Assembly (NCBI GenBank): GCA_007136425.1
Contig: SLGY01000147.1
Location: 1 to 37,593, forward strand
Source: Kiritimatiellia bacterium
GTDB lineage: Bacteria; Verrucomicrobiota; Kiritimatiellia; SLAD01
Direction: 5' to 3'
Length of the DNA stretch: 37,593 nucleotides
The position numbers were made by a program, and so were the translations under genes. Below the pieces are notes generated by a model. That model ran no database searches. It saw nothing but the letters and a program-made list of their open reading frames with translations, and was not told the origin of the DNA. This document shows, in pieces, positions 23,911 to 32,265 of this stretch. The first letter of the stretch is position 1. Each line of letters begins with the position of its first letter.

Positions 23911-25557
23911 ATGCCGACTAATTCTCCGGGCGGCCTCACCGCCGCAACGCCGCCCTCGACAGTGAGCCGGCGCGCTCAACACGCACGCGGCGCGACCAAA
24001 CGACCTTCGCTATCCCTGCGGACCGCCGCAGGTGTGGTGGCGGCCTTGATGTTGCTGCCTTTGATTTACCTGATTATTCGAACGGTGGAACTCGGCCCGC
24101 AGATTCTTGAGATTCTGGCCCGTCCCCGGACCATAGCCGTGTTCTTCAACAGTCTGGGCCTGACCGTTGCGGTCACGGCGTCCTCCGTCCTGATCGGCGT
24201 CTCGCTGGCATGGCTTACCGTCCGCACGGATCTACCCGGGCGCCATTTCTGGGGCACGATCACCTGTCTCCCTCTGGTGCTCCCTTCCTATGTCGGCGCC
24301 TTCGCACTGATCGCCGCCCTCGGGCCCAACGGCATGTTGCAGCGCCTGCTGGCCCCGCTCGGCGTCGAGCGGTTACCGTCCATCTACGGTTTCCCGGGCG
24401 CGTGGCTTGCCTTGACGCTGTTCACCTATCCCTATGTGCAGTTGAGCGTGCGGGCCGGCCTGCGCGGACTGGATCCCAGCATCGAAGACGCCGCGCGCAG
24501 CCTGGGCCGGACGTCTTCGCAAGTCTTTCGGGAAATCGTGTTGCCCCACCTCCGCCCGGCCATCGCCGCCGGCGCCCTGCTGGTGGCGCTCTACACACTC
24601 AGCGATTTCGGTGCGGTATCCCTGCTGCGTTTCAACGCGTTCACACGCGCCATCTACGTGCAATACACCGGCGCGCTCGATCGCGGCGCCGCCGCCGTAC
24701 TGGCGCTGCTGTTGGTGGTGTTGACCTTTCTGATTCTGTTGATCGAATACCGATTGCGTGGGCGCGCCCGATATTATCGCAGCGGCACCGGTACTTCGCG
24801 CACCCGTACACGGACGCGGCTGGGCCCGTGGCGTTATCCTGCCGCAGCCTTCTGCGCGTTGATCAGTCTCTTGGCCCTGGGCGTGCCGGTACTGGTTACC
24901 GGTTACTGGCTCCTGCAACACGAGGCGGGCGGACAGCAATGGGTGGGTTCACTGACCATCATGCTCAATTCCGTTACGGCGTCCGGCCTCGCCTCGGCGG
25001 CCTGCGTCCTCGCCGCCCTGCCGATCGTCATCCATGCCGTGCGTCATCCCGGTCCCATCAGCCGGCTGATGGAGCGCTGCGCCTATATCGGCCACGCGTT
25101 GCCCGGCATTGTGGTGGCGCTAGCCCTCGTATTCTTCGGCGCCCGCTATGCCCCCTACCTTTATCAAACATTGTTCATGCTGATCCTTGCCTACGTGATT
25201 CTTTTCCTGCCGCTCGCCGTAGGCAGTATACGCGCGTCCCTCTTGCAAATCAGTCCCCGTATCGAAGAGGCCGCTCGCACCCTCGGTTACACGCCGCGCC
25301 GCGCTCTATACTCGGTGACCCTGCCCCTGCTCCGGCCCGGCCTGTTCACTGGCATGGCCCTGGTGTTCCTTACCTGCATGAAGGAATTGCCCGCCACACT
25401 GATCCTGGGGCCGACCGGCTTTCACACCCTCGCCACACGTATATGGGGCGCCACGGAAGAAGCGTTCTTTGCGCGCGCCGCCGCGCCCGCTTTGATTTTG
25501 GTCCTGATATCGGCTATATCTATATGGATCATTCTGGAACACGAGGAGAAGGAGTAA
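23911..25557 (+). CDS. fbpB: Ferric iron ABC transporter, permease
   Basis: Fused two-lobe permease of 548 residues with about 12 membrane segments, as in FbpB/FutB. Each half has an EAA loop that contacts the ATPase: EDAARSLGRTSSQVFREIVLPHLRP and EEAARTLGYTPRRALYSVTLPLLRPG. An AGGAGGTG ribosome site lies about 9 bases before the ATG, 15 bases after the binding-protein gene. The two halves are linked by an Arg-rich segment (GRARYYRSGTGTSRTRTRTR) expected to be cytoplasmic. Confidence 0.94.
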   Translation: MPTNSPGGLTAATPPSTVSRRAQHARGATKRPSLSLRTAAGVVAALMLLPLIYLIIRTVELGPQILEILARPRTIAVFFNSLGLTVAVTASSVLIGVSLAWLTVRTDLPGRHFWGTITCLPLVLPSYVGAFALIAALGPNGMLQRLLAPLGVERLPSIYGFPGAWLALTLFTYPYVQLSVRAGLRGLDPSIEDAARSLGRTSSQVFREIVLPHLRPAIAAGALLVALYTLSDFGAVSLLRFNAFTRAIYVQYTGALDRGAAAVLALLLVVLTFLILLIEYRLRGRARYYRSGTGTSRTRTRTRLGPWRYPAAAFCALISLLALGVPVLVTGYWLLQHEAGGQQWVGSLTIMLNSVTASGLASAACVLAALPIVIHAVRHPGPISRLMERCAYIGHALPGIVVALALVFFGARYAPYLYQTLFMLILAYVILFLPLAVGSIRASLLQISPRIEEAARTLGYTPRRALYSVTLPLLRPGLFTGMALVFLTCMKELPATLILGPTGFHTLATRIWGATEEAFFARAAAPALILVLISAISIWIILEHEEKE

Positions 25558-25602
25558 ACGTACGTCTTGAAACAGGCGACCCAAGCCAACTCCGGGAGAA
25601 CG

Positions 25603-26670
25603 ATGACGGAAGAACTCAAACAGACGCACGCGATCCGGTGCCGCGCCCTGTGCAAGGCGTTCGGCGATGTCGAAGCGGCTTCCGGCGTTACACTCGACGT
25701 CGCCGCAGGCCGTTTCCTGGCGTTGCTCGGGCCGAGCGGATGCGGGAAGACGACCGTTCTGCGCATGATCGCCGGGTTCGAAACGCCGGACCGCGGCGAG
25801 GTGGAAATCGGGGGCAGACGCGTCGGCGGGCCCGATGTGTTCGTCCCGCCGGAACAGCGACGCATCGGCATGGTCTTTCAGGAGTACGCGCTCTTCCCGC
25901 ATTTGACCGTTGAACAGAATACGGCCTTCGGACTCAACGGACGCGCGCATCGTTCCGAACGCATCCATGACGTATTGGTCCTCGTCGGGCTGGAAGGCGT
26001 CAAGGATCGCATGCCTCACGAACTTTCCGGCGGCCAACAACAGCGCGTGGCGCTCGCCCGGGCTTTGGCGCCCCGTCCGGAAGTGATTCTCCTCGACGAG
26101 CCCTTCTCGAATCTCGACGCCGGTCTGCGCGATCGCGTGCGGCAGGACGTGCGCCGCATCCTGCGCAAGGCCGGCGTGACCGCCGTCTTCGTCACCCACG
26201 ATCAGGAAGAAGCCTTGAGCCTGGCGGACGAAATCGCGGTCATGATCGACGGACACATCATGCAGGCCGATCGCCCCGAACGACTCTACCGCCGGCCCGC
26301 CACCCATCGCGTCGCCACATTTCTCGGCGACGCCAATTTCCTGCCCGGCCAAGCCAGTAACGATCGCGTGGAATGCGAAGTGGGGACATTGCCCCTGATG
26401 GAAGATGCCGAGGGAGAAGTTGAAATCATGTTTCGGCCGGAAGACCTGCTGCTCACCCTCGACGAGAACGGGCCGGGCGAGATCATCGAACGCACGTACT
26501 TCGGTCACGATCAAATGCTCAGCATCCGCATGAATACGGGGACCATCCTGAAATCCCGTCTCGTCGGCTGCTGTCGTGGCTTACACGAAGGGGAACGGGT
26601 CCGCGTGCGCGTGGATACGCCGGTCATGGCTTATCCTTACGCCTACGGTTGCCCTGTTGCACAGGCCTGA
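25603..26670 (+). CDS. fbpC: Ferric iron ABC transporter, ATP-binding protein
   Basis: ATPase that drives iron import, 355 residues. It has Walker A GPSGCGKT (43-50), the Q-loop VFQEYALFPHLTV, the signature LSGGQQQRVALARAL, Walker B VILLDEPFSNLD and the switch histidine in VFVTHDQEEAL. The C-terminal 110 residues form a TOBE-type domain (EIMFRPEDLLL). I prefer the ATG at 25603 after GGGAGA. The track uses a TTG at 25567, which has AAGGAG 13 bases before it and would add 12 residues. It closes the regulator-fbpABC operon. Confidence 0.94.
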   Translation: MTEELKQTHAIRCRALCKAFGDVEAASGVTLDVAAGRFLALLGPSGCGKTTVLRMIAGFETPDRGEVEIGGRRVGGPDVFVPPEQRRIGMVFQEYALFPHLTVEQNTAFGLNGRAHRSERIHDVLVLVGLEGVKDRMPHELSGGQQQRVALARALAPRPEVILLDEPFSNLDAGLRDRVRQDVRRILRKAGVTAVFVTHDQEEALSLADEIAVMIDGHIMQADRPERLYRRPATHRVATFLGDANFLPGQASNDRVECEVGTLPLMEDAEGEVEIMFRPEDLLLTLDENGPGEIIERTYFGHDQMLSIRMNTGTILKSRLVGCCRGLHEGERVRVRVDTPVMAYPYAYGCPVAQA

Positions 26671-26723
26671 TGCGCTTTTTCTACTGGCCATAAACCGTCC
26701 GACTCATTTACTTTGCCGCCCTG

Positions 26724-28013
26724 ATGATTGCACCGCACAAACCGGAAAACGAATCGGAACGCCTGACCGCGTTGCGTGCACTCGACATCCTCGATACCCC
26801 GCCCGAGGAGCGATTCGATCGAATCACGCGGCTTGTCAGTGAGTTCTTTCGGGTCCCCGTCGCCTACGTCGCCATGGTGGATGCGAATCGCCAATGGCTC
26901 AAGTCCTCCTGCGGCTGGAACGTGAAAGAGACCGGCCGCGATGTCTCCTTCTGCGGACACACCATCCTTCAAGACAAGACCTTGATTATTCCCGACGCGA
27001 AGGAAGACGTCCGTTTCGCCGATAATCCCATGGTCACGAACGAACCCCATATCCGCTTCTACGCCGGACGGCCTCTGCGCGCCATGGGCCAGAAAGTCGG
27101 TACGTTGTGCCTCGTGGCCCATGAACCACGCGATGTTTCAGAGGAAGACCTGGGCATGCTCGACGAATTCGCCGCCATGGTGGAGCACGAGTTGACCATG
27201 CTCGACGTGATCCACGTCCAACGCGAACTGCTCAACACGAAAGAAGCGCTGTTGGAGAGCAGAAAACATCTGGCGCACGAATTGGAAGAAGCCACCGAAT
27301 ATACCCGGTCCCTGCTCCCCTCGCCGCTGGACGAACGGATCCGTACCGCATGGAAATTTGAGCCCTCCACCGATCTGGGCGGGGATTTCTTTGGTTACCG
27401 CTGGATCGATGACGATCATTTCGCCGTCTATTTGATCGATGTCTGCGGTCACGGCGTCGGCGCCGCGCTGCTTTCGGTCAGCGTGGTCAACCTCCTCCGT
27501 TCGCAATCCCTGCCCGCAACCGATTTGCGCGATCCGGGACAGGTCCTGACGACGCTCAACGCGATGTTCCCCATGGAATCAAACGGAAACAAGTATTTCA
27601 CCGCCTGGTACGGGGTTTATGAATTGAGTGCGCGTCGCCTGCGATATTCCTCAGGGGGCCATCCTCCCGCTTTTCTGCTCAACGGGAAGACGGCCGATCA
27701 GGCGCAATCACATTGGTTAACCACCCGCGGTCTAGCTGTGGGCGCGATGGAACAGGTGCAATTCGAAACCGGGGACATGGATCTCGCTCCGTTCAATCGC
27801 TTGTACGTATTCAGCGACGGCGCCTATGAGGCGGAAACTCCGGACGGGAAGATGCAGGACTTAGCGGATTTCGGCGCGCGATTGAAGGAATGGGGCCGCG
27901 CACAAGACGATAACGACCTCGATCAGGTATTCGAAAGAATGCGTGCCCTGCAGGGCACGGACCAACTCGATGACGATTTTTCGCTGTTACGCGTAGAATT
28001 ACGGAGTACATAA
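26724..28013 (+). CDS. GAF-domain PP2C (RsbU/SpoIIE-type) phosphatase
   Basis: Signalling serine phosphatase expected to dephosphorylate the STAS protein two genes on. Residues 15-160 are a GAF sensor (FFRVPVAYVAMVDANRQWLKSSCGW, SFCGHTI, FYAGRPLRAMGQKVGTLCLV). Residues 160-195 are a likely coiled coil (RELLNTKEALLESRKHLAHELEEA). Residues 205-429 are the PP2C domain with metal motifs DLGGDFFGY, IDVCGHGVGAALLS, FSDGAYEAE and a final DDFSLL. There is no receiver domain or membrane segment, so the signal is cytoplasmic. Upstream is a 53-base gap from fbpC and no clear ribosome site. Confidence 0.93.
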   Translation: MIAPHKPENESERLTALRALDILDTPPEERFDRITRLVSEFFRVPVAYVAMVDANRQWLKSSCGWNVKETGRDVSFCGHTILQDKTLIIPDAKEDVRFADNPMVTNEPHIRFYAGRPLRAMGQKVGTLCLVAHEPRDVSEEDLGMLDEFAAMVEHELTMLDVIHVQRELLNTKEALLESRKHLAHELEEATEYTRSLLPSPLDERIRTAWKFEPSTDLGGDFFGYRWIDDDHFAVYLIDVCGHGVGAALLSVSVVNLLRSQSLPATDLRDPGQVLTTLNAMFPMESNGNKYFTAWYGVYELSARRLRYSSGGHPPAFLLNGKTADQAQSHWLTTRGLAVGAMEQVQFETGDMDLAPFNRLYVFSDGAYEAETPDGKMQDLADFGARLKEWGRAQDDNDLDQVFERMRALQGTDQLDDDFSLLRVELRST

Positions 28014-28019
28014 TACGGC

Positions 28020-28439
28020 ATGGAACTGGTGATTCAGAACGATCTCCGGGAAATCGAAACGCTGACGCGCTTTGTGGAACAGTTTGCGGAGCAACATAAA
28101 CTGCCGCCCAAACTGTCCTTTCAGATCAATCTCGCACTCGAAGAACTGGTAACCAACATCATTTCATACGGATACAGCGATGCCGGGCCACACAAGATCC
28201 GTTTAGTCTTACACATGGCGGACGGCCGTCTTACCGCCGAAGTGGAGGACGACGGCTGCGCCTTCAATCCGTTGGAAGCCCCACCGCCGGACCTCGATGT
28301 TCCGCTCGAAGACCGGCCGGTCGGCGGTTTGGGCATCCATCTCGTGAAGAACATGTTTGATTCCATGGACTATCGGCGGGAGAACGACAAGAATTGGTTG
28401 ATCTTAACAAAGAACCATGTCAATGTCGGCGCGACCTGA
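28020..28439 (+). CDS. RsbW/SpoIIAB-like serine kinase anti-sigma factor
   Basis: Small GHKL ATPase of 139 residues. The N box is EELVTNIISYGY (41-52), G1 is DDGCAFNP and the G2 lid is VGGLGIHLVKNM. Such proteins bind a sigma factor and phosphorylate the STAS antagonist. It starts 6 bases after the phosphatase gene and ends 33 bases before the STAS gene. No sigma-factor gene is adjacent, so its target is encoded elsewhere or is not a sigma factor. Confidence 0.92.
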   Translation: MELVIQNDLREIETLTRFVEQFAEQHKLPPKLSFQINLALEELVTNIISYGYSDAGPHKIRLVLHMADGRLTAEVEDDGCAFNPLEAPPPDLDVPLEDRPVGGLGIHLVKNMFDSMDYRRENDKNWLILTKNHVNVGAT

Positions 28440-28472
28440 GTGGAGGATACGGAACAGGATGGAGAGAGCAGT

Positions 28473-28808
28473 ATGAATATCAATGAAGAAGTCAGAGGCA
28501 ATGTATGCATTATCGCCTTGAACGGGCGTTTGGACAATGAGTCCACCCAGGGATTTCAGGAACGCATTTCCTCCATCATTGACGGCGGGCAAACACGTCT
28601 CGTCCTCGACTTGGGCGATCTGGAGTACATCAGCAGCGTCGGGTTGCGCGCCTTCCTACTCGCGTCCAAGAAATTAAAGCCGCTTGAAGGTAAACTGGTG
28701 CTTGCCCGTCTGCAGGATCACATCAAGGAAGTCCTCGACATTGCCGGGTTTTCGTCTCTCTTCCCGTCCTATCCCAGCGTCGACGAAGCTGTGCAGAACG
28801 TAAGCTGA
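28473..28808 (+). CDS. STAS-domain anti-anti-sigma factor
   Basis: Single STAS domain of 111 residues. The phosphorylation loop reads DLEYISSVGLRAFLLASKKL, with Ser55 (or Ser54) the likely target of the kinase encoded just upstream. The start is the ATG at 28473, which has GGAGAG about 9 bases before it; the track's GTG at 28440 has no ribosome site. The gene completes a phosphatase-kinase-antagonist partner-switching unit. A hairpin follows directly after its stop. Confidence 0.93.
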   Translation: MNINEEVRGNVCIIALNGRLDNESTQGFQERISSIIDGGQTRLVLDLGDLEYISSVGLRAFLLASKKLKPLEGKLVLARLQDHIKEVLDIAGFSSLFPSYPSVDEAVQNVS

Positions 28809-28826
28809 CCCCGCCCCTACGCGGGG
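28809..28826. terminator. Hairpin between convergent STAS and queG genes
   Basis: CCCCGC, loop CCCTAC, GCGGGG begins directly after the STAS stop codon and covers the queG stop (TAG at 28819-28817). It could terminate both genes. There is no T run on either side. Confidence 0.45.
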
Positions 28827-29902
28827 CGCCCTTCAATCTGCGCGATCGCCCAACGCGCATGTTCACGAATCAAGGGTTCCGGATCTTCCAGCGCGCGACG
28901 CAGAACCGGTAAGGCGTCCCGCTCGCCCCAATTGCCCAGGGCCACCGCCGCGTTACGAAGCAAGCCGCGCCGTTTCGTCCGGGTAATCGGCGTCCCTTTA
29001 TAGCGTCTCCGGAAGGCGTCGTCGTCCAGTGTCATCAACTCCATCAGATCGGGACAGAACCGGTCCGCATCGAAAGCAAGAAACCGGGCCGGGGACGGCC
29101 GCGAATATCGCCGCACCCAGGGACACACGGTCTGACAATCGTCACAGCCGTATATCCAATTCCGCATCTTACCGCGCAGTGACTCAGGAATTGAACCTTT
29201 CTGTTCAATCGTCAAATACGAAATGCACAGATTACTATTCAGAATGTAGGGCGCGGGAAAGGCGTGCGTCGGACACGCGTTCAGGCAACGACGACATTGT
29301 CCGCAATGGCCGGGTCCCAGCGTCGCCCCGTCGTCCGTGGCCGGTTGATCATAATCCAGTTCCGCCGTGGTAATGATGCCGCCGAGCAGGACGTAGGAGC
29401 CATGCTTCGGACTGATCAACAGCCCATTCTTGCCGATAAACCCCAACCCGGCGTCCGCCGCCCACGTGCGTTCCAACACCGGCCCGGTATCCACATACGC
29501 GCGGCCCGCCGGCGCGCCGGGCGTCTCCGCTTTAACGAATTGCATCAATTCCATCAAAGGCGGCAGCAGCACGTCGTGATAGTCCGCGCCCCACGCATAG
29601 CGCGCCATGCGACCGCGAGCGGGATCGTTCCATAAGGCGGCCGGCGGTTCTTCTATATAATAGCTTCGGCCCACCATCACTACGGAACGCGCGCCCGGCA
29701 CCACGACCGACGGATCGGTCCGGCGCTGCACATTCCGTTCCAGCCAGGCCATCTCGCCGTGATACCCGTTGTCCAACCACCGACGAAAACCCGCCGCGTG
29801 CCGCGCCTCCCGGGCCGGGGCTACACCCACCAGATCAAAACCCAGCTCGCACGCCCGCTCCTTGATTCGTGAACATGCGCGTTCAGGGCTTGTGTCGTAA
29901 AT
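28817..29902 (-). CDS. queG: Epoxyqueuosine reductase, probable ATT start
   Basis: Last step of queuosine synthesis in tRNA: cobalamin- and Fe-S-dependent reduction of epoxyqueuosine. Two 4Fe-4S sites are visible (CGQCRRCLNACPTHAF and CDDCQTVCPW), as are YVDTGPVLERTWA, GFIGKNGLLI and a C-terminal HEAT-type repeat. The track begins at a GTG (29830) inside the conserved DLVGVAPA. In frame upstream the DNA encodes SRIKERACELGFDL, a normal QueG N-terminus. No ATG, GTG or TTG occurs in that stretch. An ATT at 29902 follows AAGGTGG by 4 bases, so I place the start there. A start at 29830 would give 337 residues and lose the first helix. Confidence 0.85.
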   Translation of the reverse strand: MYDTSPERACSRIKERACELGFDLVGVAPAREARHAAGFRRWLDNGYHGEMAWLERNVQRRTDPSVVVPGARSVVMVGRSYYIEEPPAALWNDPARGRMARYAWGADYHDVLLPPLMELMQFVKAETPGAPAGRAYVDTGPVLERTWAADAGLGFIGKNGLLISPKHGSYVLLGGIITTAELDYDQPATDDGATLGPGHCGQCRRCLNACPTHAFPAPYILNSNLCISYLTIEQKGSIPESLRGKMRNWIYGCDDCQTVCPWVRRYSRPSPARFLAFDADRFCPDLMELMTLDDDAFRRRYKGTPITRTKRRGLLRNAAVALGNWGERDALPVLRRALEDPEPLIREHARWAIAQIEGRPA

Positions 29903-29949
29903 AGTTCCACCTTCAAGCGGACGGTTTGATTGAGGTTTTGGGACAGGTT

Positions 29950-30978
29950 CTATTCTTTTTCCTCTCTATCGCGTCTCAGCAGACCACCGACCGCGTCCGT
30001 GACGCGCTCGGATCCGCTGCGGACTTCTTCGTCTACTTTATCCAGCGTCTCGATGGCCTTTTCAGAGGTGTCGTCGAGGAGCTCTGCTTCCGGGTCTACC
30101 TTGTCGGGAGCCTCGGTTTCTTCGGCATCATCCTTTTCCTCGTCCCTGCCGGTCACTCGATCGCGCAATCCGCGCGCCCGGTCGCCCACCGCTCCGGTCA
30201 CCGCGCGTGTACCGTCTCCAGCGGCGCCGGTCACCGCCCGCGCCCCGTCAGCCGCTCGTCCGCCAATAGCGCCGACGCCTTCCAAGGCGGATTGCAAGCC
30301 TTCGCCCAGCAGATCGCCGGCCCCCGCGACCGCGTTGCCCACGGCGCCCGCAACGGCCTTGACCACTTCCGTAGCGATCTGTGTAAGGCTCTGATCTTCG
30401 CCGCCGAGATCGGTGAGCGTGATGGTGGAGAGTTGAACGGGAACCACGCGTCCGCGCATGGCGGTGGCACTGACTTGCGCCCTGGCATCGGCCAGTACAA
30501 GTTCCTTGATAACCACGTGCTTACCCGGTTCGACTTCTTCCACCGGCTCTATTTCAGGTTCTTCTTCAGGAGCGTCCGGGTCCTCTTCCCCTTCCAACTG
30601 CCGCAGTAAAGTACCTAGATTCGTGCGGCGCGCACCGACTTCATAGGTGATGCGCGGTGAATCGATCAGGATACGGTTGATGATGATGGTGTCCGTGAAC
30701 AGCGATTTCACATCCAAATCGATCTCAAGCTGGGACATCTCGAACAGACTATCGGTGCGAAAGCCTTCCGGATTGCCTACGAACATACCGTTCAGGCTTA
30801 CATGCCCGCGGAAGGGATGAAAACGCGCCTCCTGCAGTTCTACGGGCACACCCAACACCTGCGGGCCGACCCGGTTCACGCCTTCCTTGATTACATGGCC
30901 GCCCCAGAAAACCAGGGTGACGACAGAAATCGCAATAATGATCACGAGGACCAAGACCAACCATTTTAAGACACGCAT
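29950..30978 (-). CDS. AsmA-like envelope protein with Ala/Gly-rich acidic tail
   Basis: Weakly AsmA-like. The 342-residue product starts at the ATG at 30978, 9 bases after AAGGAG; the track's 662-residue ORF continues antisense into the next gene and is not supported. Residues 5-27 are a membrane anchor (LVLVLVIIIAISVVTLVFW). Residues 30-130 resemble AsmA-type repeats (VPVELQEARFHPFRGHVSLNGMFVGNPEGF, IIINRILIDSPRITYEV). An acidic stretch (EEDPDAPEEEPEIEPVEEVEP) and more strands follow. The end is Ala/Gly-rich with repeated RAVTGA.GD units and a charged tail. Most of it should lie outside the inner membrane. Confidence 0.75.
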   Translation of the reverse strand: MRVLKWLVLVLVIIIAISVVTLVFWGGHVIKEGVNRVGPQVLGVPVELQEARFHPFRGHVSLNGMFVGNPEGFRTDSLFEMSQLEIDLDVKSLFTDTIIINRILIDSPRITYEVGARRTNLGTLLRQLEGEEDPDAPEEEPEIEPVEEVEPGKHVVIKELVLADARAQVSATAMRGRVVPVQLSTITLTDLGGEDQSLTQIATEVVKAVAGAVGNAVAGAGDLLGEGLQSALEGVGAIGGRAADGARAVTGAAGDGTRAVTGAVGDRARGLRDRVTGRDEEKDDAEETEAPDKVDPEAELLDDTSEKAIETLDKVDEEVRSGSERVTDAVGGLLRRDREEKE

Positions 30979-31149
30979 ATTTGTAAACTCCTTAAGTGAA
31001 TATAAGTGCACCGTCCTATGGCCTATTCCCACAGGCGCAGTATACATTGCGCCCGCCCCCCCGGGCAAGCCTTGATGAAGAAGTCGCGCGTTGATTTCCG
31101 GTCGTCGATTTGACAAGGTCATGACGCATTTCCGTGGAAGGATAACGAC

Positions 31150-32265
31150 TTGAAAGTGTGCATCGATATTCAGGCGGCCATCGCGCAGCGCGCGGGCGTC
31201 GGAAGGTATACCCAGGCGCTGGTACAGCATCTCGGCCCCATGAGCGAGCCGGGCGCGTTGCGACTGTTCTATTTCGACTTTAAGCGGCGCGGCATGCCGT
31301 TTCGCGTACCAAACGCGCACGAACAGACGGTAACCTGGTGCCCCGGCCGCCTGGTGCAGAAGGCCTGGAAAACCATAGGATGGCCCGCCTTCGATTGGTT
31401 CGCCGGGGCGGCCGACGTCTTTCATTTTCCCAACTTCATTATTCCCCCGTTGAAACGGGGACGTGCGGTAGTGACCATACACGACGTCTCGTTCCTGCGC
31501 TTTCCGGAGGCCGCCGAGCCCAGGAATTTGCGCTATCTGAATAATCAGATCCGGCGAACGGTCGATCGGGCGGACCTGATTCTCACGGATTCCGAATTTT
31601 CCGCGTCCGAAATCCGCACCTTGCTCAATATTCCCGAGAAGCGCGTCCGAGCCGTACACCTCGGCTTGACACCCAATATGGAATCGCCGGATAGGGAGAC
31701 CATCGATTCCATGCGAAAAGTGTATGGACTGGAACGGCCTTACCTCCTTTTTGTGGGCACCCTCGAACCCCGCAAGAATATCCCCTTTCTCATCGAATGC
31801 TTTGAACAAATGCATTCTTTTGACGGCGACCTCGTGATTGCGGGAATGCAGGGCTGGAAAGTGGAACCAATACGGGAACGGATGCGAACATCGAGCAGAC
31901 GGCAAAACATCCGTTACGTGCAATACGTGGACGAACAATGGCTGCCCGCGCTCTATGCCGGCGCTGAGATCTTTCTGTTTCCTTCCCTCTACGAAGGATT
32001 CGGTTTTCCGCCATTGGAGGCCATGCGTTGCGGCGTCCCCGTTCTTTCGTCACGTGCCGGTTCGCTTCCGGAGGTACTCGGGGAAGCCGCTTGCTACGTG
32101 AACGACTATGATGCGAACGCATGGGCACAGACCGCAGCAAACCTTTTAGACGATTCCGACCGCCGCGATACCCTGATCCGGGCAGGTAAGGAACAGGCGG
32201 CCCGCTATCAGTGGGAGCAAACGGCGCGAAAAACATGGGACCTTTACCGCGAGGCGGCCTCATGA
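31150..32265 (+). CDS. GT4-family glycosyltransferase
   Basis: GT-B fold glycosyltransferase of 371 residues. It begins MKVCIDIQAAIAQRAGVGRYTQAL, has the second-domain hinge LLFVGTLEPRKNIPFLIECF and ends with the sugar-nucleotide motif FPSLYEGFGFPPLEAMRCGVPV, which holds the EX7E glutamates. The start is a TTG with AAGGA 7 bases before it. The stop overlaps the next start (ATGA). No membrane segment is seen. The acceptor and sugar are unknown; an envelope glycan is likely. Confidence 0.9.
   Translation: MKVCIDIQAAIAQRAGVGRYTQALVQHLGPMSEPGALRLFYFDFKRRGMPFRVPNAHEQTVTWCPGRLVQKAWKTIGWPAFDWFAGAADVFHFPNFIIPPLKRGRAVVTIHDVSFLRFPEAAEPRNLRYLNNQIRRTVDRADLILTDSEFSASEIRTLLNIPEKRVRAVHLGLTPNMESPDRETIDSMRKVYGLERPYLLFVGTLEPRKNIPFLIECFEQMHSFDGDLVIAGMQGWKVEPIRERMRTSSRRQNIRYVQYVDEQWLPALYAGAEIFLFPSLYEGFGFPPLEAMRCGVPVLSSRAGSLPEVLGEAACYVNDYDANAWAQTAANLLDDSDRRDTLIRAGKEQAARYQWEQTARKTWDLYREAAS

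Noticed and set aside
25306-26514. 402-residue minus-strand ORF
   Set aside because: Antisense to fbpB and fbpC; no motif of its own.
31110-31138. TTGACA before the first glycosyltransferase gene
   Set aside because: No acceptable -10 box at 16-18 bases; not called as a promoter.
30979-31938. Upstream half of the 662-residue ORF track entry
   Set aside because: It is antisense to the clear GT4 glycosyltransferase gene, and a good ATG with AAGGAG at 30978 starts the real protein.
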